Shown: piece by piece, positions 1-7,672 of the stretch
Numbering within the stretch: the stretch's first letter is position 1
Layout: the number at the start of each line of letters is the position of its first letter
Assembly: GCA_028293725.1 (NCBI GenBank)
Contig: JAQGOE010000370.1
Coordinates: 1-10,440, forward strand
Length of the DNA stretch: 10,440 nucleotides
Direction: 5' to 3'
Source of the DNA: Gammaproteobacteria bacterium
GTDB lineage: Bacteria; Pseudomonadota; Gammaproteobacteria; Steroidobacterales; Steroidobacteraceae
Made by a program: the position numbers and the translations under genes
Notes under the pieces: model-generated
The model's database searches: none
The model's input: only the letters and a program-made list of their open reading frames with translations
Told to the model about the DNA's origin: nothing

Positions 1-9
1 AGGTCGAAC

Positions 10-60
10 AATCGAATAAAAAAGCGCAAAATTCGGCGCTTATCCATCGAATATTTGGAT
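10..60. promoter_or_regulatory. Operator-like inverted and direct repeats in the leader of the LysR gene
   Basis: Three overlapping symmetries lie within 60 bp of the regulator's start. AAGCGC (22-27) and GCGCTT (36-41) form a perfect 6-bp inverted repeat with an 8-nt spacer. ATCCA (42-46) and TGGAT (56-60) form a second one with a 9-nt spacer. ATCGAATA occurs twice (11-18 and 46-53), 35 bp apart. LysR-type regulators usually bind imperfect dyads just upstream of their own or a divergent gene, so autoregulatory operator sites are a reasonable inference. Read on the minus strand, the first dyad is followed by a T-rich run, so it could instead be an intrinsic terminator for leftward transcription. 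I cannot identify a convincing -35/-10 pair here, and the window edge hides any divergent gene to the left. Confidence 0.35.
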
Positions 61-67
61 TGGTTGT

Positions 68-976
68 ATGGTGGCACTGGCGAGGACGTCTTTGGAGCAA
101 TGGGCTGTGCTGGCTGCCGTCGTAGATGAGGGGGGCTACGCGCAGGCGGCGGCGGCTTTGCATCGGAGCCAGTCGGCGGTGAGCTATGCGGTCGGCCGGC
201 TGCAGGAAGAGCTCAATGTGCCGTTGCTCGTGATCGAAGGGCGCAAGGCGGTGCTGACCCCGCACGGGCAGACCCTGCTGCAGCGCGCTCGGGGGCTCTT
301 GCGGGACATGAATACCCTGGAGCTACTGGCCCGCAGTCTCAAGCAGGGATGGGAGGCGGAGTTGCAGCTGGTTGTGGACGCGGCCTTTCCGCGTGAGCAC
401 CTGATGAAGATCGTGGCTGAGCTGCAGCAGCTTTGTCCTAACACGCAGATGCAGCTTTCCGATGCCGTGCTGTCCGGCGCCGAGGAGGCGATTGCAGACG
501 GCGTGGCCGATGTCGTGGTGACGGCCCACGTTCCTTCGGGGTATGTCGGTGAGTTCCTGGTGGATGTCAGTTTCGTCGCGGTGGCGCGGCCTGAGCACGC
601 GTTGTTTGGAGTTGGGCATGATCTGTCGTTTGAGGATCTGACGCGTCATGTGCAGGTGGTCGTGCGCGATTCGGGGGTGAAGCACCCTCGTGACGAGGGG
701 TGGTTGGGTGCGGAGCGTCGGTGCACGGTGAGTAGCATGGAGGCCTCGCTGGCGACTGTGAAGGCCGGGCTCGCGTACGCGTGGTTGCCCGAGCATGTCG
801 TCGCTGCTTCCGTACGGGATGGAACACTCAAGGCGTTGCCTCTGGCGAGTGGGAGGGAGCGGCGGGTGCCGCTGTATCTCGTGCTCGTTCACTCGGAGGT
901 TGCCGGACCTGCCGCGCGGGCGGCGGTGGAGTGTTTTCAGCGGCACATTCCTGTGATGGCAGTGCGTGGGGGTTGA
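68..976 (+). CDS. LysR-family transcriptional regulator
   Basis: A 302-residue protein, the usual size for a LysR-type DNA-binding regulator. Residues about 9-68 form the winged helix-turn-helix. They include the typical GGYAQAAAALHRSQSAVSY stretch (22-40), followed by a wing ending VLTPHG (62-67). A linker helix runs to about residue 95. Residues about 97-295 resemble the periplasmic-binding-like effector domain, including GLAYAWLPEHVV (234-245), a form common in this family. The ATG at 68 has only a weak GGA-type ribosome binding site, but it gives a full-length N-terminus. The TGA stop (974-976) is followed immediately by the ATG of the PduX-like kinase, which implies co-transcription and translational coupling. 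The effector and target genes are unknown. The neighbours suggest a link to cobalt, B12 or threonine metabolism, but that is inference. The family call is secure. Confidence 0.93.
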   Translation: MVALARTSLEQWAVLAAVVDEGGYAQAAAALHRSQSAVSYAVGRLQEELNVPLLVIEGRKAVLTPHGQTLLQRARGLLRDMNTLELLARSLKQGWEAELQLVVDAAFPREHLMKIVAELQQLCPNTQMQLSDAVLSGAEEAIADGVADVVVTAHVPSGYVGEFLVDVSFVAVARPEHALFGVGHDLSFEDLTRHVQVVVRDSGVKHPRDEGWLGAERRCTVSSMEASLATVKAGLAYAWLPEHVVAASVRDGTLKALPLASGRERRVPLYLVLVHSEVAGPAARAAVECFQRHIPVMAVRGG

Positions 977-1873
977 ATGTTAGTGGGAGTGGGAACTGCG
1001 GGGCATCACCATGGGGAGATACTGCAAGGGGGCTTGCGGGTTGGGGGGGAGGTGGTGGCTTGTTTGGTGACGATGCCAGTGGGGGAGGTGGGGAGTCGGG
1101 TGAGGTATGTTTCGGGCGCGGAGGCGTCTGGGCTCGATGTGGTACCGGCATGGAAGAATAAGGCGGGGCGTGCGGCTGGGTTGGCGTTGGCGGCTATCGG
1201 TGCGCCAGTCGGGGGGCGCCTGGAGATTGAGTGCTCGGTGGCGACGGGCGTCGGGCTCGGATCATCCACTTGCGATGTTGTTGCTGCGATCCGCGCTGTC
1301 TGTGGCGCGCATGGCGTTGAGCTCGATGCCGGGCGGGTGGCTGGTCTTGCGGTCGAGGCCGAGGGAGCAGTCGACCCTATTATGTTCGACGGTGAGATGG
1401 TGCTGTTCGCACAGCGTCATGGGCGTGTGCTCGAGTCTTTTGGCTCGTGGACGCCCAGGTACGCAGTGCTGAGTATCGATACCGATCTGGGCGGGGGAGG
1501 GATCGACACCTTGAGCCTGCCGACGCCCCAGTACACCGACGCCGACCTGGCAGTGTTCGAGAATATGATCGGCCGGGCGCGGGAGGCTTTTCAGCGGCGC
1601 GACTCCGTGACGCTGGCGGCCATTGCTACCGAGAGCGCCACGTTGAACCAGCGCTTTGTGCAGATGCGGAAATTCTGGGAGATCCGGGATCTCGCGGCCA
1701 CTTATCGCGCGCTCGGAGTGCAGATCTCTCATTCGGGAACGGTGGCCGGAATCCTGTTCGATGCGCGGTCCATTGACGGGTCGGACGACGCCCTGATCGG
1801 GGATGTCACGGCGCGGGTCCGCTCGCTGGGCGTGCGTCCGCGGGGCCTCTTCATAAGCGGCGCTGAGGATTGA
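977..1873 (+). CDS. pduX: PduX-like GHMP kinase, probable L-threonine kinase of B12 synthesis
   Basis: This 298-residue protein has the three GHMP-kinase signatures. HHGEILQG (11-18) is the N-terminal substrate/fold motif. GVGLGSSTCD (91-100) is the glycine/serine ATP-binding loop, in the GxGxxSST-D form seen in PduX rather than the GLGSSAA form of homoserine or mevalonate kinases. SHSGTVAGILFD (251-262) is the C-terminal motif 3. The stretch VDPIMFDGEMVLF (132-144) also fits the PduX branch. PduX phosphorylates free L-threonine; the phosphothreonine is decarboxylated by CobD to the aminopropanol phosphate that links the corrin ring to the nucleotide loop. The ATG directly follows the LysR stop and has a G-rich ribosome binding site just upstream. 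The gene ends before the riboswitch promoter, so it appears to be outside B12 control. Substrate assignment is inferred from motifs and from the neighbouring cobalamin genes; another small-molecule GHMP kinase is possible. Confidence 0.75.
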   Translation: MLVGVGTAGHHHGEILQGGLRVGGEVVACLVTMPVGEVGSRVRYVSGAEASGLDVVPAWKNKAGRAAGLALAAIGAPVGGRLEIECSVATGVGLGSSTCDVVAAIRAVCGAHGVELDAGRVAGLAVEAEGAVDPIMFDGEMVLFAQRHGRVLESFGSWTPRYAVLSIDTDLGGGGIDTLSLPTPQYTDADLAVFENMIGRAREAFQRRDSVTLAAIATESATLNQRFVQMRKFWEIRDLAATYRALGVQISHSGTVAGILFDARSIDGSDDALIGDVTARVRSLGVRPRGLFISGAED

Positions 1874-1902
1874 TTGACGCCACCGGGCCTGCCCCATAGC
1901 AT
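1874..1902 (+). promoter_or_regulatory. Candidate sigma-70 promoter for the riboswitch-controlled operon
   Basis: TTGACG (1874-1879, five of six consensus bases) and TAGCAT (1897-1902, four of six) are separated by exactly 17 bp. A start 6 to 8 nt downstream would put the transcript's 5' end at about 1908-1910, precisely where the P1 stem of the cobalamin aptamer begins. The -35 box directly follows the TGA of the upstream kinase. The motif match and the positional fit agree, but no experimental start site is available. Confidence 0.55.
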
Positions 1903-1909
1903 GGCGGTC

Positions 1910-2100
1910 GATGGTTCCTTGATTGGATTAAAGAGGGAATTCGGTGCTGCTCCGGGTCTGTCTGACCGGGAGCTCATGCCGAGGCTGCCCCCGCAACTGT
2001 AAACGGCGAGCCCAAACGGGCCAACCGATCGTCATCATGCCACTGGGAAACCGGGAAGGCGGCGAGAGGTACAAAGTCGTGAGCCAGGAGACCTGCCATC
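1910..2100 (+). ncRNA. Cobalamin (AdoCbl-type) riboswitch aptamer
   Basis: The conserved elements of the class occur in order. AAAGAGGGAATTCGGTG lies at 1930-1945. GCTGCCCCCGCAACTGTAA, the core C-rich segment, lies at about 1984-2002. GCCACTG lies at about 2039-2045, with GGGAAGGC just downstream at 2053-2060. The B12 box AGCCAGGAGACCTGCC occupies 2082-2097. P1 can be drawn as GATGG (1910-1914) with CCATC (2096-2100). This RNA binds cobalamin and represses uptake and biosynthesis genes when the vitamin is abundant. A small hairpin after the aptamer (CGG 2122-2124 with CCG 2135-2137) presents a GGGG loop that could kiss the CCCCC at 1988-1992, as L13-L5 does in this class; that pairing is inferred. 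It sits directly upstream of the cobalt permease and cobN. Confidence 0.95.
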
Positions 2101-2141
2101 ACAGACGTCTCGCGAACATATCGGACGGGGTGTGCCGGTAG

Positions 2142-2203
2142 GGTTTGGTCATCCTCCTCAGGACCAAGCCTCGTTTGCGCTGACGACGTCAACGCAAAGA
2201 GGC
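2142..2203 (+). promoter_or_regulatory. Riboswitch expression platform with a Shine-Dalgarno-sequestering hairpin
   Basis: Two mutually exclusive hairpins follow the aptamer. Hairpin A pairs 2142-2150 with 2162-2170 (9 bp, one T-G wobble, 11-nt loop). Hairpin B pairs 2168-2172 with 2199-2203, 2174-2179 with 2193-2198, and 2181-2184 with 2188-2191. It has 15 bp, one bulged G (2173), one C-A mismatch and a 3-nt loop. Hairpin B fully encloses the ribosome binding site AGAGG (2198-2202) of the permease, whose GTG start is at 2208. Both hairpins need bases 2168-2170. Neither is followed by a U-tract, so control is probably at translation initiation rather than by intrinsic termination. Base pairing was read by eye, without energy calculation. 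Confidence 0.7.
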
Positions 2204-2207
2204 AGTC

Positions 2208-3254
2208 GTGCAAAACATTCAGGGCTTTGTCAGGCGACGCATCGTCGTCATCTATTCCTTCCTGATCGCGTTCAGTGTGGCCGTCTGGGCCTGGGCGCTG
2301 GTGTCCCTTCATGGGCAGCCGGTGTTGCTGGGGACCGCCATGGTGGCCTATGGACTGGGACTGCGGCACGCCGTGGATGCCGATCACATCGCGGCCATCG
2401 ACAATGTCACCCGCAAGCTCATGCAAGAGGGCAAGAAGCCGGTCACCGTCGGCCTGTTTTTCGCGCTCGGACATTCCAGCGTGGTGCTGATCGCTTCCGC
2501 CGGGGTGGCTTTGACCGCCTCCGCGCTCGGCTCCCGCTCACAGGGACTGCGGGAAATAGGGGCTACCCTCGGCACACTCGTATCTTTTGCCTTTCTGTGG
2601 CTGATTGCGGTGATAAACCTGCTGACCCTGCGGGGTATCTGGGCCGCGTTCCGGCGCGTGAGGGCCACCGGGACCTACGAGCACGACGATCTGGATACGA
2701 TGCTGGTGAAGGGGGGAGTCGCGGCGCGCTTCTTCCGGCCGCTGTTCGGGCTGATGCGCCATAGCTGGCAGATGTTTCCGCTGGGGTTTCTTTTCGGTCT
2801 CGGCTTCGAGACGGCCACGGAAGTGATGTTGCTCGGTATGTCCGCGGAGCAGGCTTCTCAAGGTGTTTCGCTCGCCTCCATCCTGTTGTTTCCCGCGATG
2901 TTTGCCGCCGGCATGACGCTCGTGGATACGACCGACGGCGCACTCATGATGGGGGCGTACGGCTGGGCGTTCATCAAGCCGGTCCGCAAGTTGTATTACA
3001 ACATCATCGTGACTCTGACTTCGGCGGCGGTGGCGTTCCTGGTGGGCGGCGTCGAAGCGTTGGGGCTCCTCAACGAGCACTTCGGCTTTACGGGGTGGTT
3101 CTGGGACTTCGTGGCGAGCCTCAATAGTCATTTCGGGATGTTGGGGTATGCGGTGATCGGACTGTTCGCGCTGTGCTGGGTGGTGTCGGTGGTGGTGTAT
3201 CGCCTGAGACGGTTTGACGAGATCGAGCTGCGCGCTCCGGCGGTGGAACAGTGA
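2208..3254 (+). CDS. NiCoT-family (HoxN/NixA/NhlF-type) nickel/cobalt permease, probably Co2+ uptake
   Basis: A 348-residue inner-membrane protein with about eight hydrophobic segments. It carries all NiCoT signatures: RHAVDADHI (53-61, the metal-binding motif of TM2), LGHSSVV (87-93), GLGFETATE (197-205) and VDTTDG (239-244). The family imports Ni2+ and/or Co2+ as a single secondary-transport polypeptide, unlike the multi-subunit ECF CbiMNQO system. Residues about 150-170, between the two halves, form the usual charged cytoplasmic loop. The GTG start is fixed by AGAGG (2198-2202) five nt upstream. Its position directly under a cobalamin riboswitch and overlapping cobN by 4 bp argues that cobalt is the physiological substrate; selectivity cannot be read from sequence alone. 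Expression should fall when B12 is plentiful, through occlusion of this start. Confidence 0.93.
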   Translation: MQNIQGFVRRRIVVIYSFLIAFSVAVWAWALVSLHGQPVLLGTAMVAYGLGLRHAVDADHIAAIDNVTRKLMQEGKKPVTVGLFFALGHSSVVLIASAGVALTASALGSRSQGLREIGATLGTLVSFAFLWLIAVINLLTLRGIWAAFRRVRATGTYEHDDLDTMLVKGGVAARFFRPLFGLMRHSWQMFPLGFLFGLGFETATEVMLLGMSAEQASQGVSLASILLFPAMFAAGMTLVDTTDGALMMGAYGWAFIKPVRKLYYNIIVTLTSAAVAFLVGGVEALGLLNEHFGFTGWFWDFVASLNSHFGMLGYAVIGLFALCWVVSVVVYRLRRFDEIELRAPAVEQ

Positions 3255-6200
3255 GCTCCGCGGATATCGTTTTACTCACCCATGCTGACAGCGATCTGGC
3301 TGCGCTCAGCCGCTGTGTCGCGTTGTTGCCCGAGGGGTTTCCGCGGGTTCGCGGGTTTAGCCTGCAGAGCGTGAGCGACTCCAGCGGGATGGCGGCGCTG
3401 CTGGCGGGTGAATTGCTTCACGCGCGCGTGGTGGTCGTGCGGGTGTTGGGTCGCTTGAGTGGGATTCCGGGTTGGCAGGCGTTGTTGCATGCGGCTGGCG
3501 AGCGGCGGCAGTCGCTGCTGGTCGTCAGCGGTACGGGTGAGCCGAATCCTGAGCTCGATGTGGTGTCGACTGTTGCGCCCGCTATTCTGCGGGAGACGCT
3601 TGGGTATTTGCAGGCGGGTGGGCCGCATAATTTGGCGCAGTGGCTGCGGTTCCTGGCGGATCAGCTGTTGTTGTCGGGGTATGGGTTTGAGGTGGCGACG
3701 GAGTTGCCGGAGCATGGGGTTTATCACCCGGGTTTGGGGGATGCGGCTGCTACGGTGGAGAGTTGGGAGGGGCTTTGGGGGCGTGATGCGCTCGGTGAGC
3801 AGAACGCGCTGCGGGGGCATGAAGCGCCGGCGCACGGGGATGCACTTGGCGTGCAGGGAGCGCTGAGCGGGCGCGATGCGCCGGCTCGGGGGGATGCACC
3901 TGGCGTGCGTGGAGCGTTAGAGGGGCGTGACGCGCCGGTGGTGGGGATTGCGTTTTATCGTGCTCATCGGATGAGTGGCAACTTGCGCTTCGTCGATGCG
4001 CTCGTTGTGGCACTCGAGCGTCGTGGGATGCGCGCGCTGCCTGTCTTTACGTCGTCTCTGCGTGCGTTGAATGAAGCCGGTAAATCGGCTGCGCTGTCGT
4101 TTTTTCAGGGCGATGCGGGGCCTCGCATCGACGCTTTGATCAATACGACCTCGTTCGCCATCGGCGATATCAACCCACAGGGGCCGACTTTGCCCGGCTG
4201 GTCGATTGCCGCCATGGCTGAGCTCGATGTGCCGGTTTTCCAGGCGATCGTGAGCGGCATGGAGTTGGGGCAGTGGCAGGAGATGAGCCGCGGATTGAAT
4301 CCGCTGGACACCGCCATGAATGTCGTGATCCCGGAGTTCGATGGCCGCATCGTGACAGTGCCGGTGTCATTCAAGGAGAAGCGGCAGGCCGGTGGGATGG
4401 AAGTCGTCGACTACGCGCCGCTGGCCGATCGTGTCGAGCGTGTTGCGGGGATCGTCGAGGCGCAGGTGCGCTTGCGCAGGCTGCCGCGGGATCGTCGGCG
4501 CATCGCGTTTATTTTTACCAACTCGAATTCCAAAGCGTCGCAGATTGGCAATGCTGTGGGTCTCGACGCGCCAGCATCTCTGATGGCGCTGCTGCGTGCT
4601 ATGCGGGACTCAGGGTATGCCGTGTCGGGGATCCCGGAAAGTGGTGATGCGCTGATTCACGCGCTCATCGACCGTGGATCGTATGACGCGGATCACCTTA
4701 CGGCCGCACAGTGCGCCAACGCTGTTGGCCGGGTTTCTGCCGAACGTTACGCGGATTGGTTTGCGGATTTGCCGGGCAGCTTGCGTGATCGCATGGAGGC
4801 GCAGTGGGGGGCGCCCCCGGGCGCTGCTTACGTGCATGACGGGCATCTGATGCTGGCGGGTTTGGAGTTAGGCAACGCCATCGTCGCCCTGCAGCCGCCA
4901 CGCGGGTATGGCATGGATCCTGATGCGATCTATCACCAGCCGGACTTGCCACCGACTCACCATTACTACGCAGTGTACCGTTGGTTGCGGGATGAGTGGG
5001 GTGCGCATGCCATCGTGCACGTGGGGAAGCATGGCACGCTGGAGTGGTTGCCTGGTAAGGGGGTTGGATTATCGGAGGACTGTTTTCCCGATGCGATCCT
5101 TGGGGATTTGCCGCTGTTCTATCCGTTCATTATCAATGATCCGGGTGAGGGGGCGCAGGCCAAGAGACGCGCGCATGCGGTGATCGTGGATCACCTGACG
5201 CCGCCGATGACCACGGCGGACACCTACGGGGTGTTGGCGCAACTGGGGGAGCTCGTCGATGAGTATTACCAGGTTGAGATGTTGGATCCGAGCAAGCTGC
5301 CGTTGTTGCAGGCGCAGATCTGGGCGTTGGTGAAGGAGGCGCGGCTGGATCGGGATTTGGGGGCTATATTGGGGGAGCATCATCATGAGGGTGATGATGA
5401 GCATGGGCATGAGGATGGCGAGCATGCGCATGGCGAGCAGGATCATGGGCATGAAGATGAAGATGAGCATGAGGGCGCCAGTTTGTTTGTGGTAGCTCCA
5501 GAGGATGTGCATGGGCTGATTTTGGCGCGGGGTCGCGGGGCTGGGGGTGCGCATGGGCACGAGCATAGTGATGAGCATGGCCACGATCATGACCATGCTC
5601 ACGACCAGCAGGGGCACCTTCACGAGCATGCTCATGGGCACGAGGGCGAGCACCACCACCATGATCACGACGATCATCACGGCCACGATCAAGATCACGG
5701 TGACGATGGGCACTCGCACGAGCATCACTGGGATGAGACGCTCAATGAACATGGTGTGCCGCTGGGCCTGGCCCGCATGGAGGGGGTCGATTTTGCGCAT
5801 CTGATTGAGGACATCGACGGTTATCTGTGCGAGATCGGCGCGGCGCAGATCCGCGATGGCCTGCACACTCTCGGGCAGGCGCCCAGCGACGGTCAATTGG
5901 CTGACATGTTATGCGCGCTGACTCGATTGCCGAATATCGGTGTGCCGGGATTGCCGACTCAGGTCGCGCGCTACTACGGGCTGGATTTCGCGCTGTTGCT
6001 CGAGGACAAGGGTAAGCGGCTGGATGTGCCGCCGGACGCGTTGGCGCGTCGTGCTGAGCGTGCACTGGTTACGCGTGCCGACGCTGTTGAGGCAATTGAG
6101 CAGTTGTGTCGGGCGTTGTATGTCGAGTTGCAGCGGAGGGAGTTTTCGCCGGGGTCGGTTGAGGATGTTGTGAGGCAGTGTTTGGGCGGCAGCGAAGGCG

Positions 6201-7648
6201 CTGAAGGCGACCTCGGCGCTGCGATTGATGACCGTGGCGGGGTTGCTGGCGCCGGAAGCGGCGTGGCTACAGTCCTGCGATTTGCCTGCGACGATCTGGT
6301 GCCCAATTTGCGCCGGACCAGCGACGAAATCGAGAATCTCCTGCGCGGGCTCGATGGGCGTTACGTTCCGGCTGGCCCAAGCGGTGCGCCGACGCGTGGT
6401 ATGGCTCACATCCTTCCCACCGGCCGCAATTTCTACTCTGTCGATCCTCGCAGCCTGCCATCGCAGGCCGCCTGGCGGGTCGGTCGACAGTTGGCGCAAG
6501 AAGTCTTGCAGCGGTATCTAAAAGAGACGGGGCGTTATCCCGAGAGTGTGAGCATCAGTGTCTGGGGGACCAGCGCCATGCGGACCCACGGCGACGATGC
6601 TGCTGAAATCCTTGCACTGCTCGGGGTGCGGCCGGTTTGGCAGGCCGAGAATCGGCGACTCACCGGGGTCGAGGTGGTTCCGTTAGCCGAGTTGGGTCGG
6701 CCTCGTATCGACGTTACCACCCGTATCAGTGGGTTTTTCCGCGATGCTTTCCCGCAGCTCATCCAACTCATCGATCAGGCGGTCAACGCCGTGATTGCCC
6801 TGGATGAGTCGCCGGAGCAGAACTTCGTGCGCAAACATTATCTCGCCGAGTTGGCGACCAGGGCGGCGGCGAAGGAAGACCGGGCGCAGGCTGAGAGCCG
6901 CGCGCGCTATCGCGTATTCGGCTCCAAGCCGGGTACGTACGGCGCTGGGATTCTGCCTCTCATCAATGAGAAAAATTGGAAGGATGAGACGGATTTTGCC
7001 GAGGCGTACGTGAACTGGGGCGGTTACGCTTATACGGGTCAAGAGTCTGGTGTCGACGCGCGTCCTGAGTTTCGTCAGCGGCTGACTGCCGTCGAAGTGG
7101 CACTTCACAACCAGGACAACCGCGAGCACGACATCTTTGACAGCGACGACTACCTGCAATTTCACGGCGGCATGATTGCTACTATCCGCAGTCTGACGGG
7201 CCGAAAACCGCGTCACTACTTCGGGGATACCCAGAATCCCGATCGCGCGGTGGTCCGCGACTTGAAGGAAGAGGCGTTGCGGGTGTTTCGCTCGCGGGTC
7301 GTGAATCCGAAATGGCTCGAGAGCATTCGCCGGCATGGTTACAAGGGCGGCCTCGAATGTACCGCGACGGTCGACTATCTGTTCGGCTTCGATGCGACCG
7401 CCCAGATCATGGAAGACTGGATGTACGAGGAAGTCGCGCAACAGTACGCGCTCGATCCTGTCATGCGGGAATTCTTGGAGGAGAGCAATCCGTGGGCCCT
7501 GAATGCCATTGCCGAGAGGCTGTTGGAGGCCGCACAGCGCAAGATGTGGCAGGCACCTAAGCCCGAAACGTTGGATTCGTTGAAAGAGGCGTACCTCGAA
7601 AGCGAGACGGCTCTCGAGGCGCGGGGTGAGACCGCGCGTCGTGCCTGA
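3251..7648 (+). CDS. cobN: Cobaltochelatase subunit CobN with a large His-rich insertion
   Basis: CobN is the large catalytic subunit that inserts Co2+ into the corrin ring (hydrogenobyrinic acid a,c-diamide in the aerobic route), using ATP hydrolysed by an AAA+ partner. Conserved CobN/ChlH blocks are visible: [14 protein letters not shown] (231-244), [20 protein letters not shown] (549-568), [16 protein letters not shown] (589-604), [20 protein letters not shown] (856-875), [13 protein letters not shown] (1054-1066), [13 protein letters not shown] (1104-1116), [14 protein letters not shown] (1221-1234) and [16 protein letters not shown] (1293-1308). The protein has 1465 residues, whereas typical CobN has roughly 1250-1280. 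The excess lies in an 18-residue repeat region (about 177-232) and a two-part His/Asp/Glu-rich insertion (710-826). The GTG start overlaps the permease stop (GTGA), implying coupled translation. The next gene, the ChlID ATPase, follows after a 24-nt gap. BchH/ChlH is the main alternative, but the B12 context and motif forms favour CobN. Confidence 0.95.
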   Translation: MSSADIVLLTHADSDLAALSRCVALLPEGFPRVRGFSLQSVSDSSGMAALLAGELLHARVVVVRVLGRLSGIPGWQALLHAAGERRQSLLVVSGTGEPNPELDVVSTVAPAILRETLGYLQAGGPHNLAQWLRFLADQLLLSGYGFEVATELPEHGVYHPGLGDAAATVESWEGLWGRDALGEQNALRGHEAPAHGDALGVQGALSGRDAPARGDAPGVRGALEGRDAPVVGIAFYRAHRMSGNLRFVDALVVALERRGMRALPVFTSSLRALNEAGKSAALSFFQGDAGPRIDALINTTSFAIGDINPQGPTLPGWSIAAMAELDVPVFQAIVSGMELGQWQEMSRGLNPLDTAMNVVIPEFDGRIVTVPVSFKEKRQAGGMEVVDYAPLADRVERVAGIVEAQVRLRRLPRDRRRIAFIFTNSNSKASQIGNAVGLDAPASLMALLRAMRDSGYAVSGIPESGDALIHALIDRGSYDADHLTAAQCANAVGRVSAERYADWFADLPGSLRDRMEAQWGAPPGAAYVHDGHLMLAGLELGNAIVALQPPRGYGMDPDAIYHQPDLPPTHHYYAVYRWLRDEWGAHAIVHVGKHGTLEWLPGKGVGLSEDCFPDAILGDLPLFYPFIINDPGEGAQAKRRAHAVIVDHLTPPMTTADTYGVLAQLGELVDEYYQVEMLDPSKLPLLQAQIWALVKEARLDRDLGAILGEHHHEGDDEHGHEDGEHAHGEQDHGHEDEDEHEGASLFVVAPEDVHGLILARGRGAGGAHGHEHSDEHGHDHDHAHDQQGHLHEHAHGHEGEHHHHDHDDHHGHDQDHGDDGHSHEHHWDETLNEHGVPLGLARMEGVDFAHLIEDIDGYLCEIGAAQIRDGLHTLGQAPSDGQLADMLCALTRLPNIGVPGLPTQVARYYGLDFALLLEDKGKRLDVPPDALARRAERALVTRADAVEAIEQLCRALYVELQRREFSPGSVEDVVRQCLGGSEGAEGDLGAAIDDRGGVAGAGSGVATVLRFACDDLVPNLRRTSDEIENLLRGLDGRYVPAGPSGAPTRGMAHILPTGRNFYSVDPRSLPSQAAWRVGRQLAQEVLQRYLKETGRYPESVSISVWGTSAMRTHGDDAAEILALLGVRPVWQAENRRLTGVEVVPLAELGRPRIDVTTRISGFFRDAFPQLIQLIDQAVNAVIALDESPEQNFVRKHYLAELATRAAAKEDRAQAESRARYRVFGSKPGTYGAGILPLINEKNWKDETDFAEAYVNWGGYAYTGQESGVDARPEFRQRLTAVEVALHNQDNREHDIFDSDDYLQFHGGMIATIRSLTGRKPRHYFGDTQNPDRAVVRDLKEEALRVFRSRVVNPKWLESIRRHGYKGGLECTATVDYLFGFDATAQIMEDWMYEEVAQQYALDPVMREFLEESNPWALNAIAERLLEAAQRKMWQAPKPETLDSLKEAYLESETALEARGETARRA
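3779..3946 (+). repeat. In-frame 54-bp tandem repeat within cobN (N-terminal linker)
   Basis: Two full 18-residue copies encode [18 protein letters not shown] (residues 189-206) and [18 protein letters not shown] (207-224). They are flanked by a shortened copy before ([12 protein letters not shown], 177-188) and a partial copy after (GRDAPVVG, 225-232). The block lies between the N-terminal segment and the conserved VGIAFYRAH motif, where most CobN proteins have only a short connection. The composition is Gly/Ala/Asp/Arg-rich and looks disordered. Imperfect copies suggest growth by slippage or unequal crossover followed by divergence. Confidence 0.8.
5378..5728 (+). other. His/Asp/Glu-rich metal-binding-like insertion encoded within cobN
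   Basis: Residues 710-826 of CobN contain 37 histidines in 117 positions. They fall in two clusters (710-740 with 10 His; 768-826 with 26 His), separated by a 27-residue less charged segment that includes [18 protein letters not shown] (744-761). The remainder is mostly Asp, Glu and Gly. The insertion sits between [12 protein letters not shown] and [17 protein letters not shown], at a variable surface loop of the family. Similar His-rich stretches bind Ni2+ or Co2+ in HypB, SlyD and CobW-type metal-handling proteins. A cobalt-buffering or delivery role here is inference. All ten His codons in the first cluster are CAT, whereas the second mixes CAC (16) and CAT (10). Confidence 0.85.
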
Positions 7649-7661
7649 AAGCGACGGCACC

Positions 7662-7666
7662 GAGGA
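7662..7666 (+). promoter_or_regulatory. Ribosome binding site deciding the ChlID start
   Basis: GAGGA lies 6 nt before the ATG at 7673 but only 3 nt before the in-frame TTG at 7670. The spacing and the codon favour ATG, so the longer 712-residue reading starting with TTG is less likely. Confidence 0.7.
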
Positions 7667-7672
7667 ATATTG

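Noticed and set aside
323..1897. Leftward ORFs opposite the LysR and kinase genes (for example 323-946 and 1262-1897)
   Set aside because: Arg/His/Pro-rich translations typical of antisense frames; the plus-strand genes have clear family motifs.
2142..2170. Intrinsic terminator at the end of the riboswitch
   Set aside because: The stem is convincing, but TCGTTTGCG follows instead of a U-tract. An anti-sequester or competing hairpin explains it better.
2132..2764. 210-codon rightward ORF starting in the riboswitch leader
   Set aside because: Overlaps the expression platform and the permease in another frame; Arg/Gly-rich with no motif.
5069..5896. 275-codon leftward ORF rich in Val/Ile/Met opposite the His-rich part of cobN
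   Set aside because: Its apparent hydrophobic helices are the antisense reading of CAT/CAC/GAT/GAG codons. No ribosome binding site or family motif, and the plus-strand frame is unequivocal cobN.
6185..6262. Gly/Ala/Asp-rich stretch at CobN residues 979-1004 as a third repeat insertion
   Set aside because: No repeat unit can be seen; probably an ordinary variable linker.
7670..7672. TTG start one codon upstream of the ChlID ATG
   Set aside because: Only 3 nt from GAGGA; the ATG at 7673 has better spacing and is the commoner start codon.
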